A stretch of 64,000 nt of DNA from Nocardia sp. NBC_01503 (GCF_036327755.1 NZ_CP109596.1:4278001-4342000); one strand, 5' to 3'. Shown: positions 50,858-59,818, counted from the first letter of the stretch. Translations and numbers: made by a program. Notes: generated by a model not told the origin, from the letters alone.

Positions 50858-51675
50858 GTGGGCTCACCGCCCGAATTCGCAGTTCGGCGGGGTGGCCGGT
50901 GCCGGGTGCGGTACTCACCGTCACCGATCTGACCGGACGCCAGCTGGCCCGCGCGATCACCGATCCGAGCGGGCTGGCGACCACCGAACCGCTGCCCCCG
51001 GGCACGCATACCGCGGTGGTCACCGCGCCCGATCATCAGCCGGTCGCGCAGCTCGCCCGCATCTCCGCGGCGGGCGGCGGCCGTCTCGGTGAGGTTCGGC
51101 TGCAACCCGAGGCGGGTGCGGTGGCCATGCCGCCGCCCGGACCGTGGACGATCGATCCGGCGCATTCGACGGTCATGGTCACCGCCCGGCATCTCGGCAT
51201 CGCGGGTATCCGAGCCCGCTTCGCCGAGGTCGGCGGCCGTCTGGAGATCGCCGGAACCTTCGACCAGTCAACGGGTTACGCCGAAATCAAGGCCGCCACC
51301 GTCGATACCGGCGTCACCATGCGCGATAACCACCTGCGCTCCGCCGACTTCCTCGATGCCGAGCACTACCCGCTGATCACCTTCGCGGGCAACGGTTTCC
51401 GCCGCACCGGCGGCGACACCTGGGTAATGCCCGGCGAACTCACCCTGCACGGTCGCGCCCGTCCCGTGGACCTGGCCGTCACCTACGGCGGCTTCGGCCC
51501 CGACCCCTGGGGCGGCACCCGCATGGCCTTCCACGCCGAAACCCTGCTGCACCGTGAAGACTTCGCCATCGACTACAACGCCATAGTCCGCGCCGGTATA
51601 GCCGCGGTCGGCGCCACCGTCCAGGTGGAGCTCGATATCGAACTCGTCCAGGGCGAAGCCCTCCCGGCCCTGTGA
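50854..51675 (+). CDS. YceI-family protein with an N-terminal carboxypeptidase-regulatory-like domain
   Basis: A 273-residue protein. Residues about 1-85 are a beta-sandwich domain of the same family as the three in the upstream transporter (GWPVPGAVLTVTDLTGRQLARAITDPSGLATTEPLPPGTH). Residues about 98-270 are a YceI lipocalin-like barrel: WTIDPAHSTVMVTARHLGI, FDQSTGYAEIKAATVDTG, DFLDAEHYPLITF, LTLHGRARPVDLAVTYGG. YceI proteins bind long isoprenoid or fatty-acid chains and are usually exported; this one has no signal peptide. The overlap with the pump gene implies joint work, perhaps handing a lipid to the exporter. Confidence 0.85.
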   Translation: MSGLTARIRSSAGWPVPGAVLTVTDLTGRQLARAITDPSGLATTEPLPPGTHTAVVTAPDHQPVAQLARISAAGGGRLGEVRLQPEAGAVAMPPPGPWTIDPAHSTVMVTARHLGIAGIRARFAEVGGRLEIAGTFDQSTGYAEIKAATVDTGVTMRDNHLRSADFLDAEHYPLITFAGNGFRRTGGDTWVMPGELTLHGRARPVDLAVTYGGFGPDPWGGTRMAFHAETLLHREDFAIDYNAIVRAGIAAVGATVQVELDIELVQGEALPAL

Positions 51676-51734
51676 ACCCGCCGCCTCCGGCCCGGCCCCT
51701 TGACGCGGGTCGGAGGTGGGCGCAGGGTGGGCGG

Positions 51735-52688
51735 ATGGGCGTTCGGGATGGGCTGAAGTTCAGCAGCTTGGACAGTGTGCTGTTCGATGGGGCCGCGGCC
51801 ACCAAAGGGGAGTTGATCGACTACCTGGAGGCGGTGGGGGAGCGGCTGGTGCCGGCGCTGCGGGATCGGCCGCTGTCGGTGATGCGGGTGCGGCCGGGGC
51901 AGGAGCCGTTCATGCAGAAGAACCTGCCCAAGTACACGCCGGAGTGGGTGACTCGGGTGAATATGTGGGCGGGCAGCGCGAAACGTGAAGTGTCGTACGC
52001 GGTCTGCGATGATGTGCGGACGCTGCTGTGGTTCGGGAACCAGCGCGCCGTCGAATATCACGTGACGCTGTTGCTCGCCGAGAATCTGGCCGACTACTCC
52101 GGTGGGCCGACGCATCTCGTACTCGATATCGATCCCGCCCCGGAGCAGCCGTTCACCCAGGTGGTGGGTGCGGCCGAACTGATTCGGCAGGCGCTCGCCG
52201 ATGACGGACTCGCCGGTGCGGTGAAAACCAGTGGGGCCAAAGGCGTGCACATCTTCGTGCCGGTTCAGGATGTCGATATCGACGATGCCGCCGCGGCCAC
52301 CCGTGCCATCGCGGCGCGCGCCGAACGGCTCGATCCGGCCCTGGCCACCACCGCCTTCATTCGAGAAGACCGGGGCGGCAAGGTATTTCTGGACTCCACC
52401 CGCGCGGGCGGAGCCACGGTGGTGGCCGCCTACAGTCCGCGCATTCGCCCGGGAACCACGGTGTCCTTCCCGATCGCCTGGTCCGATCTGTCGCAGATCC
52501 ATCCCCGCGACTTCACAATCCGCACCGCCATGAAGGAACTCGGCGACCGCGACCCGTGGGCCGAGCATATGCCCGCACCGCAGACCCTCCCCGCCGATCT
52601 CATCGAGGAGGGGCACACCATCCCGGTCGCCCGCGTCCAGGCCATGCACGAGGGTAAGCGGCGCGCCCGCGCCCGCCGTGATACCTGA
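51735..52688 (+). CDS. LigD-type DNA polymerase/primase domain protein (PolD-like)
   Basis: A 317-residue archaeo-eukaryotic primase superfamily protein equal to the polymerase domain of the bacterial NHEJ ligase LigD without ligase or nuclease parts. Metal ligands D131 and D133 are in HLVLDIDPAP; the nucleotide-binding SGAKGVHIFVP and the third motif (TVSFPIAWSDL) follow. Mycobacteria carry stand-alone copies (PolD1, PolD2) that fill gaps and extend ends. ATG 51735 is used; the frame is open from a GTG that overlaps the YceI stop, so transcription may be shared. Confidence 0.85.
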   Translation: MGVRDGLKFSSLDSVLFDGAAATKGELIDYLEAVGERLVPALRDRPLSVMRVRPGQEPFMQKNLPKYTPEWVTRVNMWAGSAKREVSYAVCDDVRTLLWFGNQRAVEYHVTLLLAENLADYSGGPTHLVLDIDPAPEQPFTQVVGAAELIRQALADDGLAGAVKTSGAKGVHIFVPVQDVDIDDAAAATRAIAARAERLDPALATTAFIREDRGGKVFLDSTRAGGATVVAAYSPRIRPGTTVSFPIAWSDLSQIHPRDFTIRTAMKELGDRDPWAEHMPAPQTLPADLIEEGHTIPVARVQAMHEGKRRARARRDT

Positions 52689-52701
52689 ATCGCCCGGCGG
52701 A

Positions 52702-53508
52702 TCAGTCGGCGGGCAGGCCGGTGAGGCGGGCCGAGATGGCCCAGAGTTCACGCCCCACGGCGGGATCGACAACCTGTTTGTGGGTGGGCTCCTGGCGGCG
52801 GAGCTTGTTGAAGTACGCGCCGTTGATCGACCGCGGATCCTCGATCGTGGCCAGGCGGAGCATGGGCGCCGCGCCCTGATCGGGGCCGGGCAGGACATAG
52901 CGCCCGATGCGCATGAGCGGGCCCAGGATGGGGGTTTCGCGCATGACGCCGGTGCCGATTCCGCCGGGGTGGAAGATATGAGCGGTGAGATCGGTTGTGC
53001 GCTGCGCTAATTCGCGCGTGAACAGCAGCAGCGCGAGCTTGGCCGCGCCGTAGGCGCTGTGGCCGCCCTGACCGTCGAGATCGTTCAGGTCGAGCTTGGC
53101 CATCTTGTACGCGACACTGCCGGTATTGATCACCCGTGCTCCGGGGGCCAGGTTGGGCAGCAGCAGGTTGGTCAGCAGGAAGGGGGCGAGATGGTTGACC
53201 TGGAGGGTCATTTCATGACCGTCGGTGGTCAGGCGGCGGCCGGAGAAGACCCCGCCCGCGTTATTGGCCAGAATGTCGATCGGCCGGTCGCGGAGTTTCT
53301 CGGCCAGTTCGCGGACATCGTCGAGGCGACTGAAGTCGGCGATATGGTGTTCGGCGTCGATGGCCTCGGCGACCGCTCGGGTCTGCTCCGGTGACCTGCC
53401 GACCACCACCACGCGTGCGCCGAGTTCGGCGAAGCGGCGTACGGCGGCCGCGCCGATGCCCGAACTCGCTCCGGTGACGACGACCGTGCGGTCCCGCGGA
53501 TCTGGCAT
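52702..53508 (-). CDS. Short-chain dehydrogenase/reductase
   Basis: A 268-residue classical SDR of the retinol-dehydrogenase-like type. The nucleotide loop is VTGASSGIGAAAV (about 12-24), NNAGG is the structural motif, and the catalytic Tyr-Lys is YGAAK in HSAYGAAKLALLLFTREL, with a preceding Ser in NTGSVAYK. Substrate unknown. I begin at ATG 53508 (MPDPRDRTVVVTG). It converges with the LigD-type gene (13 bp apart) and is divergent from a small exported protein gene. Confidence 0.85.
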   Translation of the reverse strand: MPDPRDRTVVVTGASSGIGAAAVRRFAELGARVVVVGRSPEQTRAVAEAIDAEHHIADFSRLDDVRELAEKLRDRPIDILANNAGGVFSGRRLTTDGHEMTLQVNHLAPFLLTNLLLPNLAPGARVINTGSVAYKMAKLDLNDLDGQGGHSAYGAAKLALLLFTRELAQRTTDLTAHIFHPGGIGTGVMRETPILGPLMRIGRYVLPGPDQGAAPMLRLATIEDPRSINGAYFNKLRRQEPTHKQVVDPAVGRELWAISARLTGLPAD

Positions 53509-53750
53509 ATCGATGAACTCCTGACGCTCGGCGTTCGCGGCGTCGAGGCAGAGTCGCAGTGCCGGAACGGGTTCCGCGAACGGTACCCGGTCGGTCGATC
53601 CGATGCGCGGCGGGCCGACCACGCCATCGGCGCCGCTCGGGGACTCGAAGCGAATTCTCAGCTCCGGCCCCCGCGCCGCACCGCCCGACTCGGGTACAGT
53701 TCGCGCACGCCGATCAATCGGGCGGCGGGTGTGAACACAGGAGAAATTCG

Positions 53751-54011
53751 ATGTCGGTGTCCCGTGCCGGACTATTGCTCGCCGAAGGCGTCGCGGTGGT
53801 GAGCGTTCTCTTCGCGGCGGCGGGCGGTGCGGCGAGCCGCACGGAGCTCGTGGCCGAGGGTTTGGAGAGCGGTTCGGCACTGTCGCCCACGGGCATTTCG
53901 GCGGGATCGGTCGACGGCGGTCCGCACTCCTGCACCACCTCCGGGTCGGCGATCAGCCTGAGCGGGGAGTCCGGTCTCACCTGCAAGGGCGGGATCTTCA
54001 GCGGCAGCTGA
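53751..54011 (+). CDS. Small exported Ser/Gly-rich protein with a Cys pair
   Basis: An 86-residue protein with a signal peptide (RAGLLLAEGVAVVSVLFAAAGGAAS) and a short mature part ending HSCTTSGSAISLSGESGLTCKGG, where two Cys could form a disulphide. AGGAG precedes the ATG by seven bases. Similar in style to the small exported proteins at 11942 and 13906. Function unknown. It is convergent with the carotenoid oxygenase gene, 10 bp away. Confidence 0.65.
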   Translation: MSVSRAGLLLAEGVAVVSVLFAAAGGAASRTELVAEGLESGSALSPTGISAGSVDGGPHSCTTSGSAISLSGESGLTCKGGIFSGS

Positions 54012-54021
54012 TCCGCCCTCG

Positions 54022-55344
54022 TCAGTGGTCGGGGAGCCAGCTGCCGTGGAAGCCGTAGGGAACCCGCTGTGGCAGATGGATATTCGCGACCGGTGGCGCG
54101 CTCAGCTGCTCCGCGTCGAGAATGACCAGATCACTTCGATCGGTGCCCTGGTTGTAGACATAGGTCATGAGATATCCACTGCCGGTGGGATTCTCATCGG
54201 CGGGCGCGAAGACGGCCTCGGCCGGAACCAGGCCGTTCGCGAACTCGTGTGAGGTACGAGCGCCGGTGTGCAGGTCGTAGCGCACCAGCGCGCCGCCCTC
54301 CCCGGGCAACCGGGATCGCCCCGAGACTGTCGCGTGCCCGAAGCGCGCGTCGAGACCGATCAGCCGATCGTCGACGCGCGGGAATTCGGCTGCGCGGTCG
54401 TCGATCTGCTCCTCCCGCACGGTTCCGGTGGTCAGGTCCAGAGTCCAGCGCCACAGCACCGCCTCGGTGAAATCGTCCGATCCGTCGCGCCACAGTTCGC
54501 GATAGCGCATGGCGTACAGCACCACTCGGCCCGGCTCGTCGAAGGCGTTGAGGGTGTGGAAGACATAGCAGGGGTCGATGGCGAACCAGGTGATCGCGCC
54601 GAACGGATCATCGCGGCGCAGTACGCCCAGGCGGGCCTGATAGTCGTCGCGCCACCGGAACGGCATACCGCCACCGGCCATGGCGGTCTGTAGATCGAAA
54701 ACCACCGGCAGATCCATGAATACGACATGCTCGCCGGTGATCGCGAAGTCGTGGTGCATGGTCGCGGCGGGCACTTCGATCGGTCGGCTCAGCAGCAGCT
54801 TCCCGTCGGCGTCGGCTCGGTGATAGGTGAGGAACGGCTCGCCCGTGACCTCGTAGCCGAAGAAGTGCAATTCGCCTGTGCGCGGGCAGGTTTTGGGGTG
54901 CGCGGTCATGGCGGTGTGCAGTGCGCCGTCGAAATCGTAGGGTCCGACGGTATCCAACTCGGGAGTCAGTTCGTACGGGTACGACGACTCCACCAGGGCG
55001 AGCGTGCGTCCGGCATGCCGGACGACATGCGTATTGGCCACGCCCGCGGCGAGATTCCGCTCGCCATTGGCGCCGTAGCCGCTCGCGCCCTCGGTGAAGG
55101 TGCTGGTGCGCACCCACCGATTGCGGTAGGCGACCGCGCGACCGTTCTCCAGTCGGACCCCGTGCACCATGCCGTCACCGAGGAACCAGTGTCTGGAGGC
55201 GGCGGCATGCGGATTGGGGCCATTGCGCAGATACCAGCCGGTGAGTTCGGGTGGAATCCGTCCGGTGACCGAAAGAGCCTGTGCGGTGAGTTCTTCGGTG
55301 ACGGGAGCGTAGTTGCCGGTGAGATGGGGCGGGGTCTCATTCAT
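54022..55344 (-). CDS. Carotenoid cleavage oxygenase (RPE65 family)
   Basis: A 440-residue non-haem iron oxygenase with the seven-bladed propeller. The four iron-binding His are in TAHPK, MHHDF, VFHTLNA and GFHGSW near the C-terminus (H433). Start motifs such as GWYLRNGPNPH and HWFLGDGMVHGV confirm the family. It cleaves carotenoids or related stilbenoids/apocarotenoids; the substrate cannot be told. It overlaps by ATGA with the upstream membrane protein gene, and the operon is divergent from a PadR regulator across a long inverted repeat. Confidence 0.9.
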   Translation of the reverse strand: MNETPPHLTGNYAPVTEELTAQALSVTGRIPPELTGWYLRNGPNPHAAASRHWFLGDGMVHGVRLENGRAVAYRNRWVRTSTFTEGASGYGANGERNLAAGVANTHVVRHAGRTLALVESSYPYELTPELDTVGPYDFDGALHTAMTAHPKTCPRTGELHFFGYEVTGEPFLTYHRADADGKLLLSRPIEVPAATMHHDFAITGEHVVFMDLPVVFDLQTAMAGGGMPFRWRDDYQARLGVLRRDDPFGAITWFAIDPCYVFHTLNAFDEPGRVVLYAMRYRELWRDGSDDFTEAVLWRWTLDLTTGTVREEQIDDRAAEFPRVDDRLIGLDARFGHATVSGRSRLPGEGGALVRYDLHTGARTSHEFANGLVPAEAVFAPADENPTGSGYLMTYVYNQGTDRSDLVILDAEQLSAPPVANIHLPQRVPYGFHGSWLPDH

Positions 55345-55895
55345 GACGGATCAGCCAGTTTCTCTGCCTTGGCCTGGACGTGGGCCACATAGCGGATGGT
55401 GAAGACCACCGGAATCACGAAGGCGGCGATCTGTGCGATGGTGCGCGGTCCCGAGGTGTGTGCCAGCAGGGTCAGCGCCACACAGCCGATGGCGAAGCTC
55501 ACCGCCCATACCGAGGTTATGACGTAGCTGGTGCGAATGAAACCCGGATGGTCCCAGAGTTCGCGCGGGGTGCTCTGCTCGGCGATCGGCAGGGTGAACG
55601 GATTACGCAGTGCCAGTGAGGCTCCCGCGATCACCGCCAGCACCCCCGAGGAGAGCGCGGGGGAGTACGGGTGCAGCGCGGTATCGGGATCCGCGAAGGC
55701 CAGGACCGTCAGTGCCGCGAAGAACACCGCGGAGCCGATATCGATGAGTTGGGCGTCGAAAGCCTGTCCGGCGCGGGTCTGGCGCACGACGGTGGCGGCG
55801 GAGATGCCGAAAGCGATGAGGGCGGCCCACTTCCAGTACTCGGAGGGGATCACCGCGTAGACGATCCATGGGGCGAAGGCGCGCAAGTAGGACAT
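55341..55895 (-). CDS. Membrane protein coupled to the carotenoid oxygenase
   Basis: A 184-residue protein with about six hydrophobic helices; hydrophilic loops include YAVIPSEYWKW and RNPFTLPIAEQSTPRELWDHPGFIRTSY. It has no family I know with certainty; the pattern resembles uncharacterised actinobacterial membrane proteins. GAGGAGC precedes ATG 55895. A minus-strand promoter (TTGACA at 55968-55963, TAACTT at 55944-55939, spacer 18) lies inside the inverted repeat. The overlap with the oxygenase gene suggests it helps transport or present a lipophilic substrate. Confidence 0.7.
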   Translation of the reverse strand: MSYLRAFAPWIVYAVIPSEYWKWAALIAFGISAATVVRQTRAGQAFDAQLIDIGSAVFFAALTVLAFADPDTALHPYSPALSSGVLAVIAGASLALRNPFTLPIAEQSTPRELWDHPGFIRTSYVITSVWAVSFAIGCVALTLLAHTSGPRTIAQIAAFVIPVVFTIRYVAHVQAKAEKLADPS

Positions 55896-55917
55896 TGTCG
55901 AAAGCTCCTCGGCCTGA

Positions 55918-55978
55918 CATTCCAGTTCTGACATGTCGAAGTTAGAACCTCTGAGTTCGACCTGTCAATAGTGGAATG
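55918..55978. promoter_or_regulatory. 61-bp interrupted inverted repeat between PadR and the carotenoid operon
   Basis: Two 23-bp arms (55918-55940 and 55956-55978) match as inverted repeats at 19 of 23 positions, around a 15-bp centre. The arms share CATTCCA...TGACA-GTCGAA. The divergent promoters overlap them, so the PadR product probably binds here and controls both directions. Confidence 0.75.
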
Positions 55979-55991
55979 TACGATGATGCGC

Positions 55992-56516
55992 ATGAGTCTT
56001 CGGTACGCACTTCTGGGCCTGGTGGCCGAGGAGCCGTCCAGCGGCTATGACCTGCTGCGACGGTTCAAGATCTCACTCGGTCAGGTCTGGCCGGCCACGC
56101 AGAGTCAGATCTATACCGAACTCGCCAAGCTCGCCGAGGCCGAGCTCATCAAGGTCTCGGATGAGGGTGCGCGCGGGCGCAAGGAGTACAGCATTACCGA
56201 GGACGGCCTGACGCAGCTGCAACACTGGCTGACCGAGACCATGCCCAAGCGGGTGCCGCGCAATGAGATGCTGCTGCGGGTCTTCTTCCTCGGCCGGGTC
56301 AGCCGGGCGCAGGCACGTGACTATCTGACCGCCATCGACGAGCTGTACGAGGCCGCGGCGCGGGACCTGCACGCGCTCTCCGACAGTGTCGACTGGGACG
56401 ACACCGATCTGTCGGTGTACGGCCGTATCGCCATGGAGTGGGGCGAACGCTTCGCCGCCATGAATCGGGAGTGGGCGCGCTGGGCGCTCGAGCAGATTCC
56501 CGAGCGCCGGGCCTGA
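55992..56516 (+). CDS. PadR-family regulator
   Basis: A 174-residue regulator: LRYALLGLVAEEPSSGYDLLRRF is the typical PadR start, followed by the winged helix (QIYTELAKLAEAELIKVSDEGARGRKEYSITEDG) and a C-terminal helical part (about 90-170) of the long PadR_C (Vir-like) type. It faces the membrane protein/carotenoid oxygenase operon across the 61-bp inverted repeat, and probably represses it and itself. ATG 55992 (MSLRY) is preferred over earlier in-frame ATGs. Confidence 0.9.
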   Translation: MSLRYALLGLVAEEPSSGYDLLRRFKISLGQVWPATQSQIYTELAKLAEAELIKVSDEGARGRKEYSITEDGLTQLQHWLTETMPKRVPRNEMLLRVFFLGRVSRAQARDYLTAIDELYEAAARDLHALSDSVDWDDTDLSVYGRIAMEWGERFAAMNREWARWALEQIPERRA

Positions 56517-56558
56517 GGCGCGCGGGGTATCAACGCGCGCACTACCTTTCGCGCACTG

Positions 56559-56966
56559 TCAGCTGGCAGTATCGCGCGCGATCTGCTCCATGGCCTCGCG
56601 CTGGATCTGCTCGAACTGTGCGCCCATGGCCGCGGCGAGCGCGTTGGCCCCGGACAGCGGGCGCACCATCACCATCAGCTCGGTGATCTTGCCGTCCGCG
56701 TCGAACTTCAGGAAATCGCAGCCGCCGACGTACTTCCCCTCGACCTTGGTCTCGAACAGCAGCGCGTGCTCGCGGCCGTCGGCGATCTCGCGGACGTAGC
56801 GGAAGTCCTCGAAGACCCGCATCACTCCGCGCAGGATGGCCGCGGTGATCGCCTTGCCCGGGTACGGCTTGAAGGCGACCGGGCTGATGAAGACGACATC
56901 GTCGCTCAGCAGTGCCTCGATGGCATCGGCGTCGCGGGCCTCGACGGCTTTACGGAAGGAGTTCAT
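56559..56966 (-). CDS. SnoaL/NTF2-like fold protein
   Basis: A 135-residue alpha/beta barrel protein: NSFRKAVEARDADAIEALLSDDVVFISPV is the SnoaL-like first helix-strand unit, then ILRGVMRVFEDFRYVREIADGREHALLFETKV and DFLKFDADGKITELMVMVRP. Such proteins are cyclases, hydratases or binding domains; function unknown. AAGAGG precedes ATG 56966. It is convergent with the PadR gene. Confidence 0.75.
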   Translation of the reverse strand: MNSFRKAVEARDADAIEALLSDDVVFISPVAFKPYPGKAITAAILRGVMRVFEDFRYVREIADGREHALLFETKVEGKYVGGCDFLKFDADGKITELMVMVRPLSGANALAAAMGAQFEQIQREAMEQIARDTAS

Positions 56967-57211
56967 CGCCACCTCTTATGCAACTCGTTGTATAGGTCCT
57001 TCGGACGGTACCCGAATCGTGGCGCGGTGGCGATGCCCAATGTGGAGGCGGTGCGGTCACTCCGGATTCCAGTCGGAACACGGTAGGTCGAGCGAGCGGG
57101 TCCGGATCGAAACCCGACCGCAGGCGTGTCAGTGCGGGACACGGGCCGGGGAGCCGCGTAGGTTCACCACGGTTGCTGGGTACTTGCTATTCCGATCGGC
57201 TAGGAGAGCAT

Positions 57212-58540
57212 GTGAGCACGGTCATCGACGATGCGCCCTTCACCGGCTTTCATCGACGGTTGGCGGTGGCCTGCTCCGGCGGGCCGCTGCTGGACGGCTA
57301 CATCCTCAGCATTGTGGGGACCGCGCTCATCGGTATGACCGCCGAATTGGATTTGAGCACCGGGGACATCCAGCTGATCGGCGCTGCGGCGCTGATCGGA
57401 ATGTTCATCGGCGGAGCGCTTTTCGGGGTGCTGACCGATAAGATCGGCCGCGAGGTCATGTACACCGCCGACCTGGTGGTGATGGCGGTCTGCTCGATCG
57501 CCTCGTTCTGGGCCGAATCCGTCTGGCTCATCGTGATTCTGCGCGTCATTCTCGGAATGGCGGTATCGGCCGACTATCCGATCGCCACATCATTGCTGGG
57601 TGAATGGTTGCCGGTCAAGCAGCGCGGCAAACTGCTCGGTTTCCAGATCGTGGCCTGGTACGCGGGCTCGGTGCTCGCCTACGTGGTCGGCTATCTGCTG
57701 CTGACCTTCTGCGGAAACGGCAGCTGGCGTTGGCAATTGGCGAGCGCGGCGGTGCTGTGCGCGTTCTTCCTGATCATCCGGCAGAGCACCGCCCCGGAGT
57801 CGCCACGCTGGCTGGCCCAGCACGGCAAACCGGACAAGGCCGCCGGAATGATCGAGAAGTACCTGCACGTGCGGGTGGATCCGGCGGATCTGCTCGAGGC
57901 CGGTCACGCCGAGCCGTCACACGGTTCCCTGCGTGAGCTGTTCCAGCCGCCCTATCGCAAGCGAATCATCTTCTGCTGCGGCTTCTTTCTCTGCCAGGTG
58001 GCGGTGCTCTTCGCCATGCTGACCTTCGGCCCGCAGATCCTGGCCTCCTTCGGTATGCCCTCGGGTACCTGGATGGACACCCTCGGCACCGCCCTGATCA
58101 GCCTGGTCTTCCTGATCGGCTGCCTGCCCGCCATGCGCCTGATCGACACCATCGGCCGCCGCCCCACCATCGTATGGTGCTTCGGCCTGATGATCATCCC
58201 GGTCCTGTTCATCGGCGTCTGGCCCGCCATGCCCGCCCTGCTCGCCTTCCTCATGCTCTGCCTGTACGCCTTCTTCTGCGGCGGCCCGAACGTACTGGAC
58301 TGGACCTACCCGAACGAGCTGTTCCCCACCCACATTCGAGCCACCGCGGTCGGCGTGGCCACCTCCGTCAGCCGAATCGGCGCCGCCCTGGGCACCTACC
58401 TGCTCCCCTGGTCCCTGGACCACCTCGGCATGGGCCCGACCTTCCTCTACGCCGCGGCCCTGACCGCGGTCGGCTTCGGAATCTGCCTCTGGGGCGCCCC
58501 GGAGACCAAAGGCGTCTCACTCGAATCCGCTGCCTCGTAA
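57212..58540 (+). CDS. MFS transporter, sugar/acid symporter type
   Basis: A 442-residue 12-helix MFS protein. Motif A is GVLTDKIGREV, a central RTG-type motif is seen in ESPRWLAQHGKPDKA, and PNELFPTHIRATAVGVATSVSRIGAALGTYLLP is the end-of-helix motif of the sugar-porter/aromatic-acid families. It could import a carboxylate or sugar; the nearby fmdA and permease genes do not define it. The GTG at 57212 after AGGAGAG is used. It is followed by the convergent fmdA gene 6 bp away. Confidence 0.85.
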   Translation: MSTVIDDAPFTGFHRRLAVACSGGPLLDGYILSIVGTALIGMTAELDLSTGDIQLIGAAALIGMFIGGALFGVLTDKIGREVMYTADLVVMAVCSIASFWAESVWLIVILRVILGMAVSADYPIATSLLGEWLPVKQRGKLLGFQIVAWYAGSVLAYVVGYLLLTFCGNGSWRWQLASAAVLCAFFLIIRQSTAPESPRWLAQHGKPDKAAGMIEKYLHVRVDPADLLEAGHAEPSHGSLRELFQPPYRKRIIFCCGFFLCQVAVLFAMLTFGPQILASFGMPSGTWMDTLGTALISLVFLIGCLPAMRLIDTIGRRPTIVWCFGLMIIPVLFIGVWPAMPALLAFLMLCLYAFFCGGPNVLDWTYPNELFPTHIRATAVGVATSVSRIGAALGTYLLPWSLDHLGMGPTFLYAAALTAVGFGICLWGAPETKGVSLESAAS

Positions 58541-58546
58541 CAGGAT

Positions 58547-59800
58547 TCAGCGGGTCGCGCGGGGTGCGCCCATACCCGGATCGATGCGGGCCGGGCCGGA
58601 TGCGGTGGGGGCGATGGGGAAATCGAAGATGGCGGTCGGGATGTAGACGGTGGCACAGGAATTGGGGATGTCGACCACGCCGGAGAAGCGGCCTTCGATG
58701 GGGGCCGCGCCGAGCAGCAGGTACGCCTGTTCGGGGCTGTAGCCGAATTTGGTGAGGTAGTCGATGGCGTGCAGGCAGGCGCGTTCGAAGGAGAGCTGGG
58801 AGTCCAGGTAGCGCTGCTCGCCCGCCAGGGTGACCGAGGTGCCCGAGAAGGCCAGGTACTCGGTGTAATTGGGGCCCTCGTTACCCGGCATGAAGATGGC
58901 GTTCTCGCTGACGCCGTAGAGCTCCATACCGTTCTTGATCAGATCCACGCGCAGATCGATGAAGCCGCCCATCTCGATGGCGCCGCAGAAGGTGATCTCA
59001 CCGTCGCCCTGGGAGAAGTGCAGATCGCCCACCGAGAGCTTGGCGCCGTCCACGAAGACCGGGTAGAAGACGCGGCTGCCGCGGGTCAGGTTCTTGATGT
59101 CCTGGTTGCCGCCGTTCTCGCGCGGGGGTGCGGTGCGCGCGGCTTCGCCTGCGGCACGGTCGAATTCGCTGCCGGAGAGGGATCCGAGAATGGCATCGCG
59201 GGGCTCGGGCGGCAGCGCCAGCGGGGGTACACGCAGTGGATCGGTGGCGATCAGCGCGCCCTCGCGGGCATTCCATTTGGACAGCAGTGCCGCCGACGGC
59301 GCGGTGCCCATCAGCCCGGGATGCATGATGCCGGTGAACTTCACCCCGGGCACATGCCGGGAGGTGGCGGTGTGACCGCTGAAATCCCAGATGGCCTTGT
59401 ACGCGTCCGGGAAGTGCTCGGTGAGGAAGCCGCCGCCATTGTCGGTCGGGAAGATGCCGGTGTACCCCCAGCCCTGACCGGCGAGCGGACCCGAATCCTC
59501 CTGTGGGATGGGGCCGATATCGAGAATGTCCACGATCAGCAGATCGCCGGGTTGCGCGCCCTCGACCGCGAACGGGCCCGACAGGCAGTGCACGGTGCTC
59601 AGCGGCGCGTTCAGCACATCCTCGGCGGAGTCGTCATTGTGGATCGCGCCGTCGAACCATTCGCGCACATGCACCCGGAACTCATCGCCGGGCTTGACCG
59701 TCACCGGCGCCGGGATGTCCGGATGCCAGCGGTTGTGGCCAACGAACTGCTGCTCGGTGAACTTCTTGCGGGAATCCAGGGGGAACAACAACTCGGGCAT
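58547..59800 (-). CDS. fmdA: Formamidase/acetamidase
   Basis: A 417-residue enzyme of the acetamidase/formamidase family. Typical parts are GHNRWHPDIPAPVTVKPGDEF, WFDGAIHNDDSAEDV, HCLSGPFAVEGAQPGDLLIVDILDIGP, FPGIMHPGLMG-like GIMHPG, and the later GDLHFSQGDGEITFCGAIEMGG. It hydrolyses formamide (or acetamide) to ammonia and the acid. AAGGAGGG precedes ATG 59800. It is the second gene of an operon after fmdB (18 bp gap). Confidence 0.9.
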   Translation of the reverse strand: MPELLFPLDSRKKFTEQQFVGHNRWHPDIPAPVTVKPGDEFRVHVREWFDGAIHNDDSAEDVLNAPLSTVHCLSGPFAVEGAQPGDLLIVDILDIGPIPQEDSGPLAGQGWGYTGIFPTDNGGGFLTEHFPDAYKAIWDFSGHTATSRHVPGVKFTGIMHPGLMGTAPSAALLSKWNAREGALIATDPLRVPPLALPPEPRDAILGSLSGSEFDRAAGEAARTAPPRENGGNQDIKNLTRGSRVFYPVFVDGAKLSVGDLHFSQGDGEITFCGAIEMGGFIDLRVDLIKNGMELYGVSENAIFMPGNEGPNYTEYLAFSGTSVTLAGEQRYLDSQLSFERACLHAIDYLTKFGYSPEQAYLLLGAAPIEGRFSGVVDIPNSCATVYIPTAIFDFPIAPTASGPARIDPGMGAPRATR

Positions 59801-59818
59801 GACAGCCCTCCTTCGGTA

